From the NCBI GenBank assembly GCA_001839685.1, contig MLAK01000948.1, positions 1 through 44,320 on the forward strand: 44,320 nucleotides of DNA, written 5' to 3'. Both the position numbers and the translations under genes were made by a program. The stretch's first letter is position 1; each line of letters begins with the position of its first letter. A model generated the notes under the pieces. The model ran no database searches, was not told the DNA's origin, and worked only from the letters and a program-made list of their open reading frames with translations. This stretch comes from Tritrichomonas foetus (taxonomy: Eukaryota; Parabasalia; Tritrichomonadida; Tritrichomonadidae). This document shows, in pieces, positions 19,095-28,325 of this stretch.

Positions 19095-20780
19095 ATGAAA
19101 AACAGAAGAGAGCATGATGTTGAAACTGATATGAAACTCAAATTACGACAATTTTTTGAACGCGAAGATGCCAAAGATAAGATACATAATTTTTTTTATT
19201 CCAAGCGCTTTTCGAATCAAGATGACGATTATTATGAAGAAGAAGAGGAAGAAGAAGAATGCAATCAATCATCAGATATCGAAATCGAAACAACTGAACC
19301 AGTTATTCCTTCTTTGAAGATGACAATAATCGGCGGAACAGCATTCGATGTTTTCCTCAAACAGGATGGAACAACGATAAAATTAGACATCAACATTTTA
19401 AATTGCCGGCATACTTTTTCATATATTCGCCCTTCTCAGAAATTTGATCTAAATATTGAAATCTGTGAAAGAATTAATAATGATCCAATTGAATTAATTA
19501 AAACTTATGACCCAATAAAATTTTGTATTTCAACAGATTTTCCTAAAAATCAATTTATTGGTTTGGCAACTTTTGATTGGAGGACAATTCTTGTTAAAAG
19601 GAGTCTTAATCAAAATATAGAAATAATTGGTTTATGTAATGAAATTGTTGGAATACTTCAAATTTCATTTGCTTTAATTGGGGTTCCGGATTTTGAAGGA
19701 ATTTATGAACCTTTAAAATTCCAAAGAAAACAAGAAAAAATTGATGCTGTTGAAACTGAAAGAGAATTCTCGAAATCAATGAGAATTTGGTGGCTTGATC
19801 TTATGAGACTTGTTGATAAAAAGAATATCGAAATAACATCAAAAGAAATCGGATCAGGAAGAAACATCATTTTCAATCAAATCACGCCTTTTTCGATGCG
19901 TGGATTGAATACACCAGGCAAATGTTTACGATACTGTCATCTTTTAACTAATTTGATTGCTCCATTAGGTTACTCTTTCATTCCAAACTGGGCAACAATC
20001 GCTTCGAGGAGTGGAAGAGAAAGAGAAAAATTAAATGTTCTTGTTTCACTTCTTCGTGGTTTTGGATTAGATGCTTATGTTGTAGTTTCAAAACCACGTC
20101 CAATTGCTGTTTGCTTGAATGACCATCCAATCTTTTTTGATGTTGTAACTGGAAAATTTGGTGATAAAATGCCAAAAGTGGTTCATACTATCTCCTATAT
20201 TTATAATGAAAAAATCATGCTTGCAAATTTATATCCAAATAAGTTTGATTGGGATATTAAATCACCATTAAAATGGAAAAGTCTTTATCCACCAGAATGG
20301 AACAGCAATAATTTAAACCAAAATTTACCATTACGATTTCATGGTTTCCAAGGTGTTATTGATGAGCAAGTATTGGAAATTATGGTTAAAAAAATTATTG
20401 AAGATCAAAGAAAAGCTTTCTATATTGATACTGTGTGGAGTTATGAAATATCAGAAGTATTAATGCCTATTGCAGCTTCATATGAAATTCAAAAACAAAT
20501 TGGTAAAAACATCGAAAACTTTTCTGGTGATGCCATTAAAAGAGTTATTCAACCTTTTCATACACTAAAAGCTATTCCTGTTCTCACAAATACTTGTGAT
20601 CCATTAGAAATCTTCAGAGCTTTAATGGACGCAAAGTCAGGTCTTGATATTCTTGGAATAAAAGAAAAAAGTGCCCGTTTTGCACTTCGGATTTGTTGTA
20701 CTCAATACCCAGAAGGTGTTGTGGCTGTATGGACAATACTAGCAGTCGAATGCCTGACACCTGTTCGACTTTATAAATAA
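19095..20780 (+). CDS. CEP76: CEP76 homologue (centrosomal/centriolar protein)
   Basis: A 561-residue protein, a little shorter than animal CEP76. A charged N-terminus has an acidic run near residues 44-55. Then comes a C2-like domain (about 74-200) and a transglutaminase-like domain (about 275-400) with the diagnostic LRGFGLDAYVVVS. The segment around 'HTISYIYNEKIMLANLYP ... WKSLYPPEW' matches the CEP76 core. The C-terminal domain (about 430-561) carries a Trp-Ser-Tyr-Glu block, the PFHTLKAIPV motif and a final YPEGVVAVWTI stretch, all matching CEP76 order. In animals CEP76 limits centriole reduplication; a basal-body role is inferred here. The transglutaminase-like fold lacks an obvious Cys-His-Asp triad, as in other CEP76 proteins, so it is probably non-catalytic. 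An M3-like motif lies just upstream. Confidence 0.85.
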   Translation: MKNRREHDVETDMKLKLRQFFEREDAKDKIHNFFYSKRFSNQDDDYYEEEEEEEECNQSSDIEIETTEPVIPSLKMTIIGGTAFDVFLKQDGTTIKLDINILNCRHTFSYIRPSQKFDLNIEICERINNDPIELIKTYDPIKFCISTDFPKNQFIGLATFDWRTILVKRSLNQNIEIIGLCNEIVGILQISFALIGVPDFEGIYEPLKFQRKQEKIDAVETEREFSKSMRIWWLDLMRLVDKKNIEITSKEIGSGRNIIFNQITPFSMRGLNTPGKCLRYCHLLTNLIAPLGYSFIPNWATIASRSGREREKLNVLVSLLRGFGLDAYVVVSKPRPIAVCLNDHPIFFDVVTGKFGDKMPKVVHTISYIYNEKIMLANLYPNKFDWDIKSPLKWKSLYPPEWNSNNLNQNLPLRFHGFQGVIDEQVLEIMVKKIIEDQRKAFYIDTVWSYEISEVLMPIAASYEIQKQIGKNIENFSGDAIKRVIQPFHTLKAIPVLTNTCDPLEIFRALMDAKSGLDILGIKEKSARFALRICCTQYPEGVVAVWTILAVECLTPVRLYK

Positions 20781-20867
20781 AATGTTTGTAGTTTCGTTAG
20801 TTTTACATTTCTTTCTTTCAGCCTTCTAAGTTTCTTAATGTATATTAAAATATGAATGAATACACAC

Positions 20868-20950
20868 GAAGTTATTATAAAGAAAGCTATTATAAAAGAA
20901 TTTATTATAAAAGAAGTTATTACAAAAGAAGTTATTATAAAAGAACAAAG
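20868..20950. repeat. imperfect tandem repeat, about 17-bp unit
   Basis: About five copies of gaagttattataaaa with variants (gctattataaaa, tttattataaaa, gttattacaaaa) lie between the convergent CEP76 and acid phosphatase genes. On the minus strand it translates to a hydrophobic Ile/Ser/Phe repeat within a 78-codon frame; that frame is probably chance. Confidence 0.75.
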
Positions 20951-21009
20951 AGAGTCATTATTAAATGTATAGAATTTTAAAAAACAAATATAAATAAGTG
21001 AATGCACAA

Positions 21010-22248
21010 TTAAGAAAATGACATTGCTAAGAATTTTGTAGCCAAACTCTTTTTGTCTTTTTCCATAAATGGATATTTAATTTTGCACTCTTCTTCTGTT
21101 GGACGGAGGTTCATTACAATATTTTCAAAATCAGAGAACATGAAATTTGCGATAGTTTTCCCATTTAAAACAGTTCGAATCAGTAATTCATCATTTTTCT
21201 GTAATAAATCAAAAGCCATATATGCTCCATATGATTGCCATGTTAAAGTCTTATTCAATGCTGAGAGCAATGAAGTAAATGTTAGAGTATGACCGCATAT
21301 CAGTACAAATTGTGTATCAGATTTACCAGACAAATAATCTCTCATTCCTAAATATATTTCAGACATCAAAATTCCAGAAGCATATTTCTTTCCATTATCA
21401 TTATTGATTGAATGATTGAAAAAAGTCATTAATAAGTCAGCTGATTCATTTAAAAACTTATCATTAAAAGCTCCAGGATATGAAATATTTGCACATTTTG
21501 TAGTGACTAAATATTCTGCCATTCGAACCCAGTGCGGAACAGCTGAGAAATTACTTTCATTTTTTATAAGTGAAAGTTGATCATCATATTGCTTTAAATG
21601 CTTAGAGAAAGATGAGTTTTTATTCGTTTGCTCATCATATAAAGCACCAAGTGATGGACACAAGTAGCTATTTGGAACAAGGGATTCTAATTCTTCGTTT
21701 GCAACAAATACATCAATTGGCTCATCACCTGGAAATAAATGATGTGCCAAAATTTGAATACATGTCAAACAACGATTTGTATAGGTTGATCGAAAAGATA
21801 GCGCCCGTTTTTTAAAATGGTCGGGGATGATATTTGAATATGTTTTTTTTAGAAATTCTGCGAGTTTTGACATTTGTTTCATCCCTGTTTCGAGAAGCTC
21901 TCCAGCTCTACAGTTTCCAAGTAGGAAGCTTTGGTATGAAATTGGCTTGATTCTGAATTTCTTTGAAAATTGGAGTTCGTCGTTTAAAGCGTTGCCTCCT
22001 GGAAATAGCCAATTATCAGATGTGCAATTCCAGGTAACTTCGGCTTCAGGAATCTTGTCAACTGGCGCGTGGTGTCCATGTTTGAATATTATAGTCGTGT
22101 GTATAAGATTATAACCTTCGGGAATTGGATCGGCTTCATATTCGGAATTACAGAAATCGAACTGATGAGCAAAACTGCTCAAAAATAAAAAGAAAAGGAT
22201 CATCAAATTTGAAAGGTCAAATTTTTTCATCAAATTTGAAAGGCACAT
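21010..22248 (-). CDS. histidine acid phosphatase-family protein with altered catalytic motifs
   Basis: A 412-residue secreted protein of the histidine phosphatase clade 2 fold (ACP2/PXYLP1-like), normal in length. An N-terminal signal peptide (MILFFLFLSSFAH) is preceded by two alternative in-frame Met codons. The RHGxRxP motif reads KHGHHAP (56-62): the nucleophile His57 and the Gly stay, but both Arg are lost (Lys and His). The second motif, normally His-Asp, reads CGHTLTF (about His320-Thr321), so the proton donor Asp is Thr. Three of the usual active-site residues have therefore changed, which argues for a weak or inactive enzyme, or a binding role. Several Asn-x-Ser/Thr sites and paired Cys suit a lumenal protein. 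It is divergent from MTR4, with only 48 bp between the ATGs. Confidence 0.82.
   Translation of the reverse strand: MCLSNLMKKFDLSNLMILFFLFLSSFAHQFDFCNSEYEADPIPEGYNLIHTTIIFKHGHHAPVDKIPEAEVTWNCTSDNWLFPGGNALNDELQFSKKFRIKPISYQSFLLGNCRAGELLETGMKQMSKLAEFLKKTYSNIIPDHFKKRALSFRSTYTNRCLTCIQILAHHLFPGDEPIDVFVANEELESLVPNSYLCPSLGALYDEQTNKNSSFSKHLKQYDDQLSLIKNESNFSAVPHWVRMAEYLVTTKCANISYPGAFNDKFLNESADLLMTFFNHSINNDNGKKYASGILMSEIYLGMRDYLSGKSDTQFVLICGHTLTFTSLLSALNKTLTWQSYGAYMAFDLLQKNDELLIRTVLNGKTIANFMFSDFENIVMNLRPTEEECKIKYPFMEKDKKSLATKFLAMSFS
22201..22244. repeat. 17-bp direct repeat at the phosphatase start
   Basis: catcaaatttgaaagg, preceded by T in the second copy, occurs twice about 27 bp apart and spans the first codons of the acid phosphatase. 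It duplicates an ATG and a Phe/Cys-x-Leu-Ser-Asn-Leu-Met-like segment, so the true start may be the second Met (22230) or the third just before the hydrophobic core. Confidence 0.7.
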
Positions 22249-22296
22249 TTTGATGAGATTTTGATCTGACTTTTTTCAAATAACATGTCATAAATC

Positions 22297-25215
22297 ATGC
22301 TTCAAGAGCCTCCTGAATTAGAACAATCTTCAACACCAAAATCTATCCAATTTAATACAGGAGGTGACAATGTTATTCACTATGCTGCTCTTCCAGGCGG
22401 AAAAACATCACTCGAACCAGTCAAATTTCCAGAAAATCCAGTTTTAGAATACGATTTCGAACTCGATGAATTTCAACGTGAATCAATTGCTTGTGTGCAT
22501 AATAGAGAATCTGTTCTTGTATCTGCCCACACTTCAGCCGGTAAAACAGCGATTGCTTATTATGCCGTCAAGATGGCTCTTGATGCAGGCTCAAGGGTCG
22601 TCTATACTTCTCCAATCAAAGCGTTATCCAATCAAAAATACAGAGAACTCAAAGAAAAGTTCGGAGACGTCGGTCTCGTGACTGGCGATATCACTTTAAA
22701 TATGAGCGCTTCAATTTTAGTTATGACAACAGAAATTTTACGTATGATGTTATACAGAGGAGATTCGCTAGTCAGAGAGCTTTCATGGGTTATTTACGAT
22801 GAAATTCATTATATGAGAGATATCGAAAGAGGCGTTGTTTGGGAAGAATCCATTATTCTTTTACCACACGAGGTCCGCTTTGTTTTTCTCTCAGCAACCA
22901 TCCCAAATGCCCGGGAGTTCAGTGAATGGATTGCCCAAATTCACAAACAGCCATGCCATGTTGTTTATACTGAGTATCGGCCAGTTCCACTCAAATACTA
23001 TATAGCACCACCTGGAATTGAGCCAATCATTGTGAAAGAAGCCGACGGAAGAATAAATGAAGGCGCCTTTCAAGCAGCCTTTGAAGCTGGTCCAAAAATT
23101 GAAAATAGCGGATCTTCAAAACGTGTTTTTGTTGGTGTTAATGTTCATGAAATGAAGAAAAATAAACAAAACAAAAAACAAAAAGGAAACAAAGTTGATA
23201 AGAATTTAATGGCAACAATTACAGCGGGCGCTATCACGCGATTAGTTGATATGGATCTTTCACCGATGATTGTTTTTGCATTTGGACGAAAAGAATGCGA
23301 TGATCTTCCAAAAGCTTTAGGAAATGTTAGTTTCATTTCAGAAGAAGAAAGTGAATCAATTGAACAATTATTAGATGTATCGATTGAAAAATTAAATGAT
23401 TCTGATAAGAATCTACCCCAAATTGCAACATTAAGAGCTTTACTTGTACGTGGAATTGCAGTTCATCATGGAGGGCTTATTCCATTAATGAAAGAATTAA
23501 TCGAACTTCTTTTCCAACACGGCCTTGTTAAAATTTTATTTGCAACAGAAACTTTCGCTATGGGATTGAATATGCCTGCCCGAACTGTTCTTTTCCATTC
23601 GCTCATCAAATTTGATGGTTCACAACGTAGACTTTTAAGTGGAGGTGAATTCATTCAAATGAGTGGAAGGGCAGGACGTAGAAATAATGATAACTTTGGC
23701 GCTGTTGTTATTTCTGCATCAGGTGAAGCAGACAAAGATCAAACTCACGATTTACTTACATCAGGAGCACAACCACTAAATAGTGAATTCCATGTTACTT
23801 ATCATATGCTTTTATCATTATTATGTACACAGCAAATGGAACCCAAATTTTTAATGAATCAATCTTTCCATCAATTCCAAATGGAAAGAGAGTTACCTGT
23901 TGTTAGACAACAACTTGCTGAGAAAGAAGCCGAATTAGAATCTGTAAAAATTGAAGACGAAGACAAAGTTCGATTCCGTGTTGAAATTGATGAACAAATA
24001 ATTCATTACACTGACGCAGAAAAATCAATAGTTGCAAAACCAGACAATGTAGGAGAATTGTTAAAACCTGGAAGGTTTGTTGAAGTAGATAACGGATGGG
24101 GCTGGGGTGTTGTTGTAAATAATGGTAATAAGAAATCATCTGAAATCCTCGTAGCATTAAAAGGCCAAGAGAACGCTGCTAAAGAACTTGTTCCAGTCAA
24201 TCAGCCATCTACTCAAAACTCTGATTCGACATCTGCTGATGGTGAAAATCAAAGTGAATTTGATCCATCAAAAGTTTCAGCTTTCGTTTTCAGTGTCCCT
24301 CTTGAAGACATTAAAAATGTGAGTATCATAATACGTGACATGTCTAGTGATCCGTGCAATCCATTAAACATTCAACGAGCATTTAAACAGATTGATCAAT
24401 CAAAGGAAAAAGGAATTCCTTGCCTTGAACGAAAAGATATTGTAAATGTCGAAAAAGATCGCTACAATTCAATCTGCTTGAAAATCGAACAACTCAAGAA
24501 GAAGAAGCCATTATTCGATGATGTCACAGACCATCAAATAGAATTATACCTCAAAAAGCGCGAAATTAGAGGAGAAATACGTAATTTGAAAGATAGAATT
24601 CGAGATTTGACAACTTTGGTTATGCAAGAAGATTTGGAATCAATGCAACGAGTTCTCAAAAAACTTGGCTTCACTGATGAAAACAATTTAATCACTGATA
24701 AAGGACGTGTTGCTTCAGTCATAACAGCAGGAGATGAACTTGTAATGACTGAAATGCTTTTTGACGGAATTTTGACAGACTTGACACCACAAAAGATAGC
24801 TGCTCTTCTTTGTGTTTTCGCATGTGATGAAGGCTCGAAAGAAGAGGCTGAGATACCTGAAGCAATGATCGAAGTGTGGGACAAAACCAAATCCATAATC
24901 GAAAGGGTAGTTAATGCTTCAAATGAATGCGGTTTGAAATTGGACCTTGAAGAATACCAGAAAAAGATAGATCCAACATATATGATGCTTACCTTTAATT
25001 GGGCTGGTGGAGCTGAGTTTTCGACACTCATGGAAGAAAACGATTCTTTCTTTGAAGGGTCTGTAATTAGATCAATGAAAAGAAGCGAGGAGATTTTAAG
25101 ACAGGCTGCAAAGGCTGCCAAACAGATGGGAAATGCTGATTTGGAAATTAACATTTTGGAGGCGATAAATATAATCAAGAGAGATATTATTTTTGCTGCT
25201 TCTCTCTATTTATAG
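22297..25215 (+). CDS. MTR4: MTR4-type exosome RNA helicase (SKI2-like)
   Basis: A 972-residue DExH RNA helicase. MTR4 unwinds and delivers RNA to the nuclear exosome, acting in rRNA processing and RNA surveillance. Visible motifs: Walker A AHTSAGKT (77-84), DEIHYM (168-173), SAT (199-201) and QMSGRAGRR (454-462). The sequence after DEIH, MRDIERGVVWEE, is typical of MTR4. Residues about 550-660 contain the arch with a KOW-like segment (GRFVEVDNGWGWGVVV). The C-terminal DSHCT domain ends with the hallmark of MTR4/SKI2 proteins (IKRDIIFAASLYL). The arch insert includes a Ser/Asp-rich disordered stretch not seen in yeast. The N-terminus is short, about 55 residues before the helicase core. MTR4 is preferred over SKI2 because of the DEIHYM context and the compact N-terminus. 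Confidence 0.95.
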   Translation: MLQEPPELEQSSTPKSIQFNTGGDNVIHYAALPGGKTSLEPVKFPENPVLEYDFELDEFQRESIACVHNRESVLVSAHTSAGKTAIAYYAVKMALDAGSRVVYTSPIKALSNQKYRELKEKFGDVGLVTGDITLNMSASILVMTTEILRMMLYRGDSLVRELSWVIYDEIHYMRDIERGVVWEESIILLPHEVRFVFLSATIPNAREFSEWIAQIHKQPCHVVYTEYRPVPLKYYIAPPGIEPIIVKEADGRINEGAFQAAFEAGPKIENSGSSKRVFVGVNVHEMKKNKQNKKQKGNKVDKNLMATITAGAITRLVDMDLSPMIVFAFGRKECDDLPKALGNVSFISEEESESIEQLLDVSIEKLNDSDKNLPQIATLRALLVRGIAVHHGGLIPLMKELIELLFQHGLVKILFATETFAMGLNMPARTVLFHSLIKFDGSQRRLLSGGEFIQMSGRAGRRNNDNFGAVVISASGEADKDQTHDLLTSGAQPLNSEFHVTYHMLLSLLCTQQMEPKFLMNQSFHQFQMERELPVVRQQLAEKEAELESVKIEDEDKVRFRVEIDEQIIHYTDAEKSIVAKPDNVGELLKPGRFVEVDNGWGWGVVVNNGNKKSSEILVALKGQENAAKELVPVNQPSTQNSDSTSADGENQSEFDPSKVSAFVFSVPLEDIKNVSIIIRDMSSDPCNPLNIQRAFKQIDQSKEKGIPCLERKDIVNVEKDRYNSICLKIEQLKKKKPLFDDVTDHQIELYLKKREIRGEIRNLKDRIRDLTTLVMQEDLESMQRVLKKLGFTDENNLITDKGRVASVITAGDELVMTEMLFDGILTDLTPQKIAALLCVFACDEGSKEEAEIPEAMIEVWDKTKSIIERVVNASNECGLKLDLEEYQKKIDPTYMMLTFNWAGGAEFSTLMEENDSFFEGSVIRSMKRSEEILRQAAKAAKQMGNADLEINILEAINIIKRDIIFAASLYL

Positions 25216-25349
25216 AATTTTGTATATTGTTATAAATATTACTAAAGTTATTATTAACTACTTCTTACTGTTTTATTTTTTTACATTTATATCATGAAAC
25301 ATTTTAAATCAAAAACATATCAAAAAATGAAATTAATTACAGAAAAATC

Positions 25350-25679
25350 ATGATCCAGAAACAAAGAGCGAAAACAAAACAAAGAACTAAATCAAAACAA
25401 GAACAAAAACAAAACAAAGAACAAAAACAAAACAAAGAACAAAAACAAAACAAAGAACAAAAACAAAACAAAGAACGAAAACAAAACAAAGAACGAAAAC
25501 AAAACAAAGAGCGAAAACAAAACAAAGAACGAAAACATTTGCAGATGAAACATTCACAAATGCTCTTAAAATTGGAATTAAAACCAAAATCATTTGACCA
25601 AAAGAAGCAAGAAATTCACATGAAAAATTTGCTGTTTTTCATTTTTTGTTTTATATTTAAAATACAAAAGTTTTATTGA
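25350..25679 (+). repeat. 18-bp tandem repeat array with an open Lys/Gln-rich frame
   Basis: From about 25390 to 25535 the unit aaagaacaaaaacaaaac is repeated about eight times; the last four copies carry gaacg or gagcg in place of gaaca. The plus strand stays open from an ATG at 25350 to 25679 and would encode a 109-residue protein with Lys-Gln-Asn-Lys-Glu repeats and a Phe-rich tail. The array is open on both strands simply because it lacks stops, so I treat it as a repeat first and a gene only possibly. Confidence 0.7.
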
Positions 25680-25686
25680 CATTACA

Positions 25687-26310
25687 CTACAAAATATTAT
25701 ATCTTTCCATCAGCATATCCTGTGGAGTGATTATCAACTTTTCAACCGTTGTTTCTGCCACTAGCTGCGTTTTCGTAATCAGAATAATTTTCATAGGCTT
25801 AATCTCGCCTTTTTTGTTCACCAGTTTGATGTTGTCTTTGGCCGAATAAAACTTTCCGTTATGAAAAAGAGTTCCATCCGACCAAATTGTCATTTTTTCA
25901 GGGGTTTCTCCACTCTCGCGCAATAGCGACATAATCAGGCCGTTGTCCTCGTCGAAGGGTGTTGTTTTGGAATTTATTGTGACTTTTGGCACTTTTGACT
26001 TATAGCGGTCGCTGTTTTCGACTAGATAAACGAATAATTTTGATACCTCCTCATTTCGAGTGGCGTATTCTGTGATTGTGTGAACGTGATCTTTCATTAG
26101 CTGCGAAAATTGTGTGAAAATCCGGCGTAAAATTTTGTCTTTTGCTGTTTCATAAGTTTCTTTATATTCTTTCAATATTTCTTCTTTCTTTTCTGAAGTG
26201 GCTTCGTCAATGATGTTTTTTTGCTCTTGGTGCCATATTTCTGCTTCGTGTTTACGATCTTGATAAATCTGATAAGCTAAATCTGCCGGATTAATCATAT
26301 CTTGATCCAT
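25687..26310 (-). CDS. coiled-coil protein, possibly Sds3/BRMS1-like
   Basis: A 207-residue protein. Residues 10-100 form a charged helix (Glu/Lys-rich, heptad-like). Residues 125-200 form a small beta domain in which TIWSDGTLFHNGKFYS is followed by KIILITKTQLVAETTVEKLIITPQDM and then a basic-aromatic end. A helical N-terminus followed by an SH3-like beta domain ending in a Leu-x-x-Gly/Glu-x-Tyr-type stretch recalls Sds3/BRMS1 family subunits of Sin3 histone deacetylase complexes, but the match is by pattern only. I considered V-ATPase subunit E because of the charged helix; its conserved C-terminal Asn-Gly-Asp block is absent. A near-M3 sequence (AACGGTCA) lies 32 nt upstream of the ATG. Confidence 0.6.
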   Translation of the reverse strand: MDQDMINPADLAYQIYQDRKHEAEIWHQEQKNIIDEATSEKKEEILKEYKETYETAKDKILRRIFTQFSQLMKDHVHTITEYATRNEEVSKLFVYLVENSDRYKSKVPKVTINSKTTPFDEDNGLIMSLLRESGETPEKMTIWSDGTLFHNGKFYSAKDNIKLVNKKGEIKPMKIILITKTQLVAETTVEKLIITPQDMLMERYNIL

Positions 26311-26884
26311 CGAATTTTTTAATGGTCAATTTTTTACCAGATGACCGTTTATCACAGAAACTACTCCAGTAATGTGATATAAAAAGCATCAAAATTCTAT
26401 GCTTTTTGATGGAGTTTGTTTCTCATCATCCAACTGTCACTGATATCATCATATTTTAGATAATCTGAAGTTCATATAGAAGATGGTATTAATTCAAACC
26501 TCATATATTAGAAAATATTGTATTGATTGAACGAGATCAAGACTTCAATTCATTTTCATTTTTCTTTTTCTCAATTATGAGAAGTATTAGCACAAGTAAA
26601 ACTTCAAATGAGAATATTTAAAATTATATTCCTAATATTATCTCAAGGTAGATGATACTATTCATATTTCTTCATCTCTAATGCTTGTCATATCTAGCTT
26701 TGGTGAATTATTTGAGCACAACATGATAAATAAGATTTCTTCACCTTTATACGAACAAACAATAATTAACAAATCTTTATCAAGCAAATTTTATTAATAA
26801 ATTTGTTTCTTACATTTAAATTCAAAAGAATAAATTTTCGCTTCAACAAAAGAATAAAAAGAATTCATCAAAAAAAGGATAATT
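26311..26884. other. AT-rich intergenic region
   Basis: Between the Sds3-like gene and DRC2. It contains the upstream region of the former, with AACGGTCA on the minus strand at 26342-26349. Nothing else is recognised. Confidence 0.5.
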
Positions 26885-28273
26885 TCACTTTCCAAGTTGT
26901 AGCATGTTTTCGTGAATTGTGATTGCCGCGTCTATCTTTGGAATTGCGTCTTGATCAACCTTTCTCAATGGCGCGTTTGTATTCTGGTTGACAATAAAGA
27001 GTGTGTTTGGTCTGTCCATGAGGTCCTTTGAAACAGCCATTCCACCCATGTACTTCTTGAGCATGTTTTTGAGTCTTGTGTTGTGTTGTAGGAGTGCTTC
27101 TCTTTCTCGTTGAAGGGAAAGTTTCTCAAGAAGGATCTTATTGAAGCGGCGATAGAATTTATCGAACATGTCTGATTCTGCAACATATTTGGAATCTCCT
27201 TTCAATTGCAACTTGAATTGCTGCATTTGTCGCATGATTTCTGGATCAGTTTCGACAATCGACTTGGGGAAAGGTAAAACTTGTTCTCTTTCAGTTTCAA
27301 GCTTTCTTGTCATTTCTGCGTATTTCAATATTTTCTCGGCAAGTTTTAATTTGTCAGTAACTGTGTTAATTGCGTCTTCATAAGCGACGGATATTTCTGC
27401 AAGCTTCCTCGCTTCAGTTGCTCTAAATTGTGCCATTGTATCTTTCAATTGTCTGAAATGTTGTGATAGATTTTCTTTTTCTGTTCTTAAACGGTCGTTT
27501 GCTTCTTTTGATTCGCGTTCGTTGTTTTTGATCTTTCTCCTCCAGTGGGAGATTTCGGCTGCCTTTTTAATGATTTCTTCTTCGTTTGCCTTCATCGTCC
27601 TTTGCCTCTTTTTATGCTTTTCGTACATTTGCTGGAATTGCATCATTCGTCCATCACTTTCTTCTTTGAATTTTTCCTGTCTTTTCTGGATTTCCGTGAT
27701 GACTCTGTTTGTTTCTTCCATAATGTGGGCTCTCAAAGCCGAAATTGCCTCTTGGTTCTTCATCTGAAGGGATTCTTTTTCTGTCCTGAATTTCGAGTCC
27801 ATTTCCGTTTTCGTGTGGGAGTATTCGTGCTCAATGGCATTTGTAATATCGCGGTATTCTGCAATGTGAACGTTGTACATGGCGAGCGCGTTTTTTCTAT
27901 GATTGTTATATTCATCGACGACCGTTTTGAGGGCTACATTGAATCTTTGAAGCTCATTGTCGAGTCTTTTATTCGAAAGTGAAGTGAGCAGTTCCAAATT
28001 GTGCTTATGGGCACGGAGTGCGAATTGATATTGAGATTCGCCATCTGTGATCCACTGGAGGAGACGGTGAATGACTGCATCGCATCTGTCGAGCTGTTTC
28101 GTGTAATTCGCGCGAATTTTGTCAATCGAAAGCTTCTGTTGTTGATTCTTTTCAGTTGATAAAATTGATCGCCATTTGTCATCGACTGCGTTGTTGTTGA
28201 GCTGTTCGTACTTTTTGATTTCTTGGTATTTGGCAAGAAGGGCAGCAATTCGATTCTGCTTTTCGATATCCAT
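26885..28273 (-). CDS. DRC2/CCDC65-like subunit of the nexin-dynein regulatory complex
   Basis: A 462-residue protein that is almost entirely coiled coil, the length of DRC2 (CCDC65). DRC1 and DRC2 form the base plate of the nexin-dynein regulatory complex, which links axonemal doublets and tunes dynein. The early 'Asn-Lys-Arg-Leu-Asp-Asn-Glu-Leu' segment near residue 105, the ITNAIEHEYSHTKTEMDSKF stretch near 143-162 and the middle helix with FRQLKDTMAQFRA near 275 correspond to conserved blocks of this family. The C-terminus ends in a short MLQLGK helix. There is no membrane segment or signal. It fits a flagellate and lies head-to-head with the MAP65/PRC1 gene, another microtubule protein. 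DRC1 is a less likely alternative because it is longer. Confidence 0.8.
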   Translation of the reverse strand: MDIEKQNRIAALLAKYQEIKKYEQLNNNAVDDKWRSILSTEKNQQQKLSIDKIRANYTKQLDRCDAVIHRLLQWITDGESQYQFALRAHKHNLELLTSLSNKRLDNELQRFNVALKTVVDEYNNHRKNALAMYNVHIAEYRDITNAIEHEYSHTKTEMDSKFRTEKESLQMKNQEAISALRAHIMEETNRVITEIQKRQEKFKEESDGRMMQFQQMYEKHKKRQRTMKANEEEIIKKAAEISHWRRKIKNNERESKEANDRLRTEKENLSQHFRQLKDTMAQFRATEARKLAEISVAYEDAINTVTDKLKLAEKILKYAEMTRKLETEREQVLPFPKSIVETDPEIMRQMQQFKLQLKGDSKYVAESDMFDKFYRRFNKILLEKLSLQREREALLQHNTRLKNMLKKYMGGMAVSKDLMDRPNTLFIVNQNTNAPLRKVDQDAIPKIDAAITIHENMLQLGK

Positions 28274-28309
28274 GTTTCTGTTTTTATGCTCGAATGCTTG
28301 AAGTAACGG

Positions 28310-28325
28310 ATATAACCGGTTATAT
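28310..28325. promoter_or_regulatory. 16-bp palindrome upstream of DRC2 with two Myb-type cores
   Basis: atataaccggttatat is a perfect inverted repeat centred 44 nt from the DRC2 ATG. Each half contains TAACCG, a Myb-type core, and another TAACGG lies directly beside it at 28304-28309. It could bind a dimer or two Myb-domain proteins. No function is shown by the sequence itself. Confidence 0.45.

Noticed and set aside
25337..25593. Minus-strand Cys/Phe/Leu-repeat frames in the 18-bp array.
   Set aside because: The array has no stop codons in several frames, so open frames are expected without coding function.
25687..26310. V-ATPase subunit E.
   Set aside because: The charged N-terminal helix is similar, but the conserved C-terminal half of subunit E is not present.
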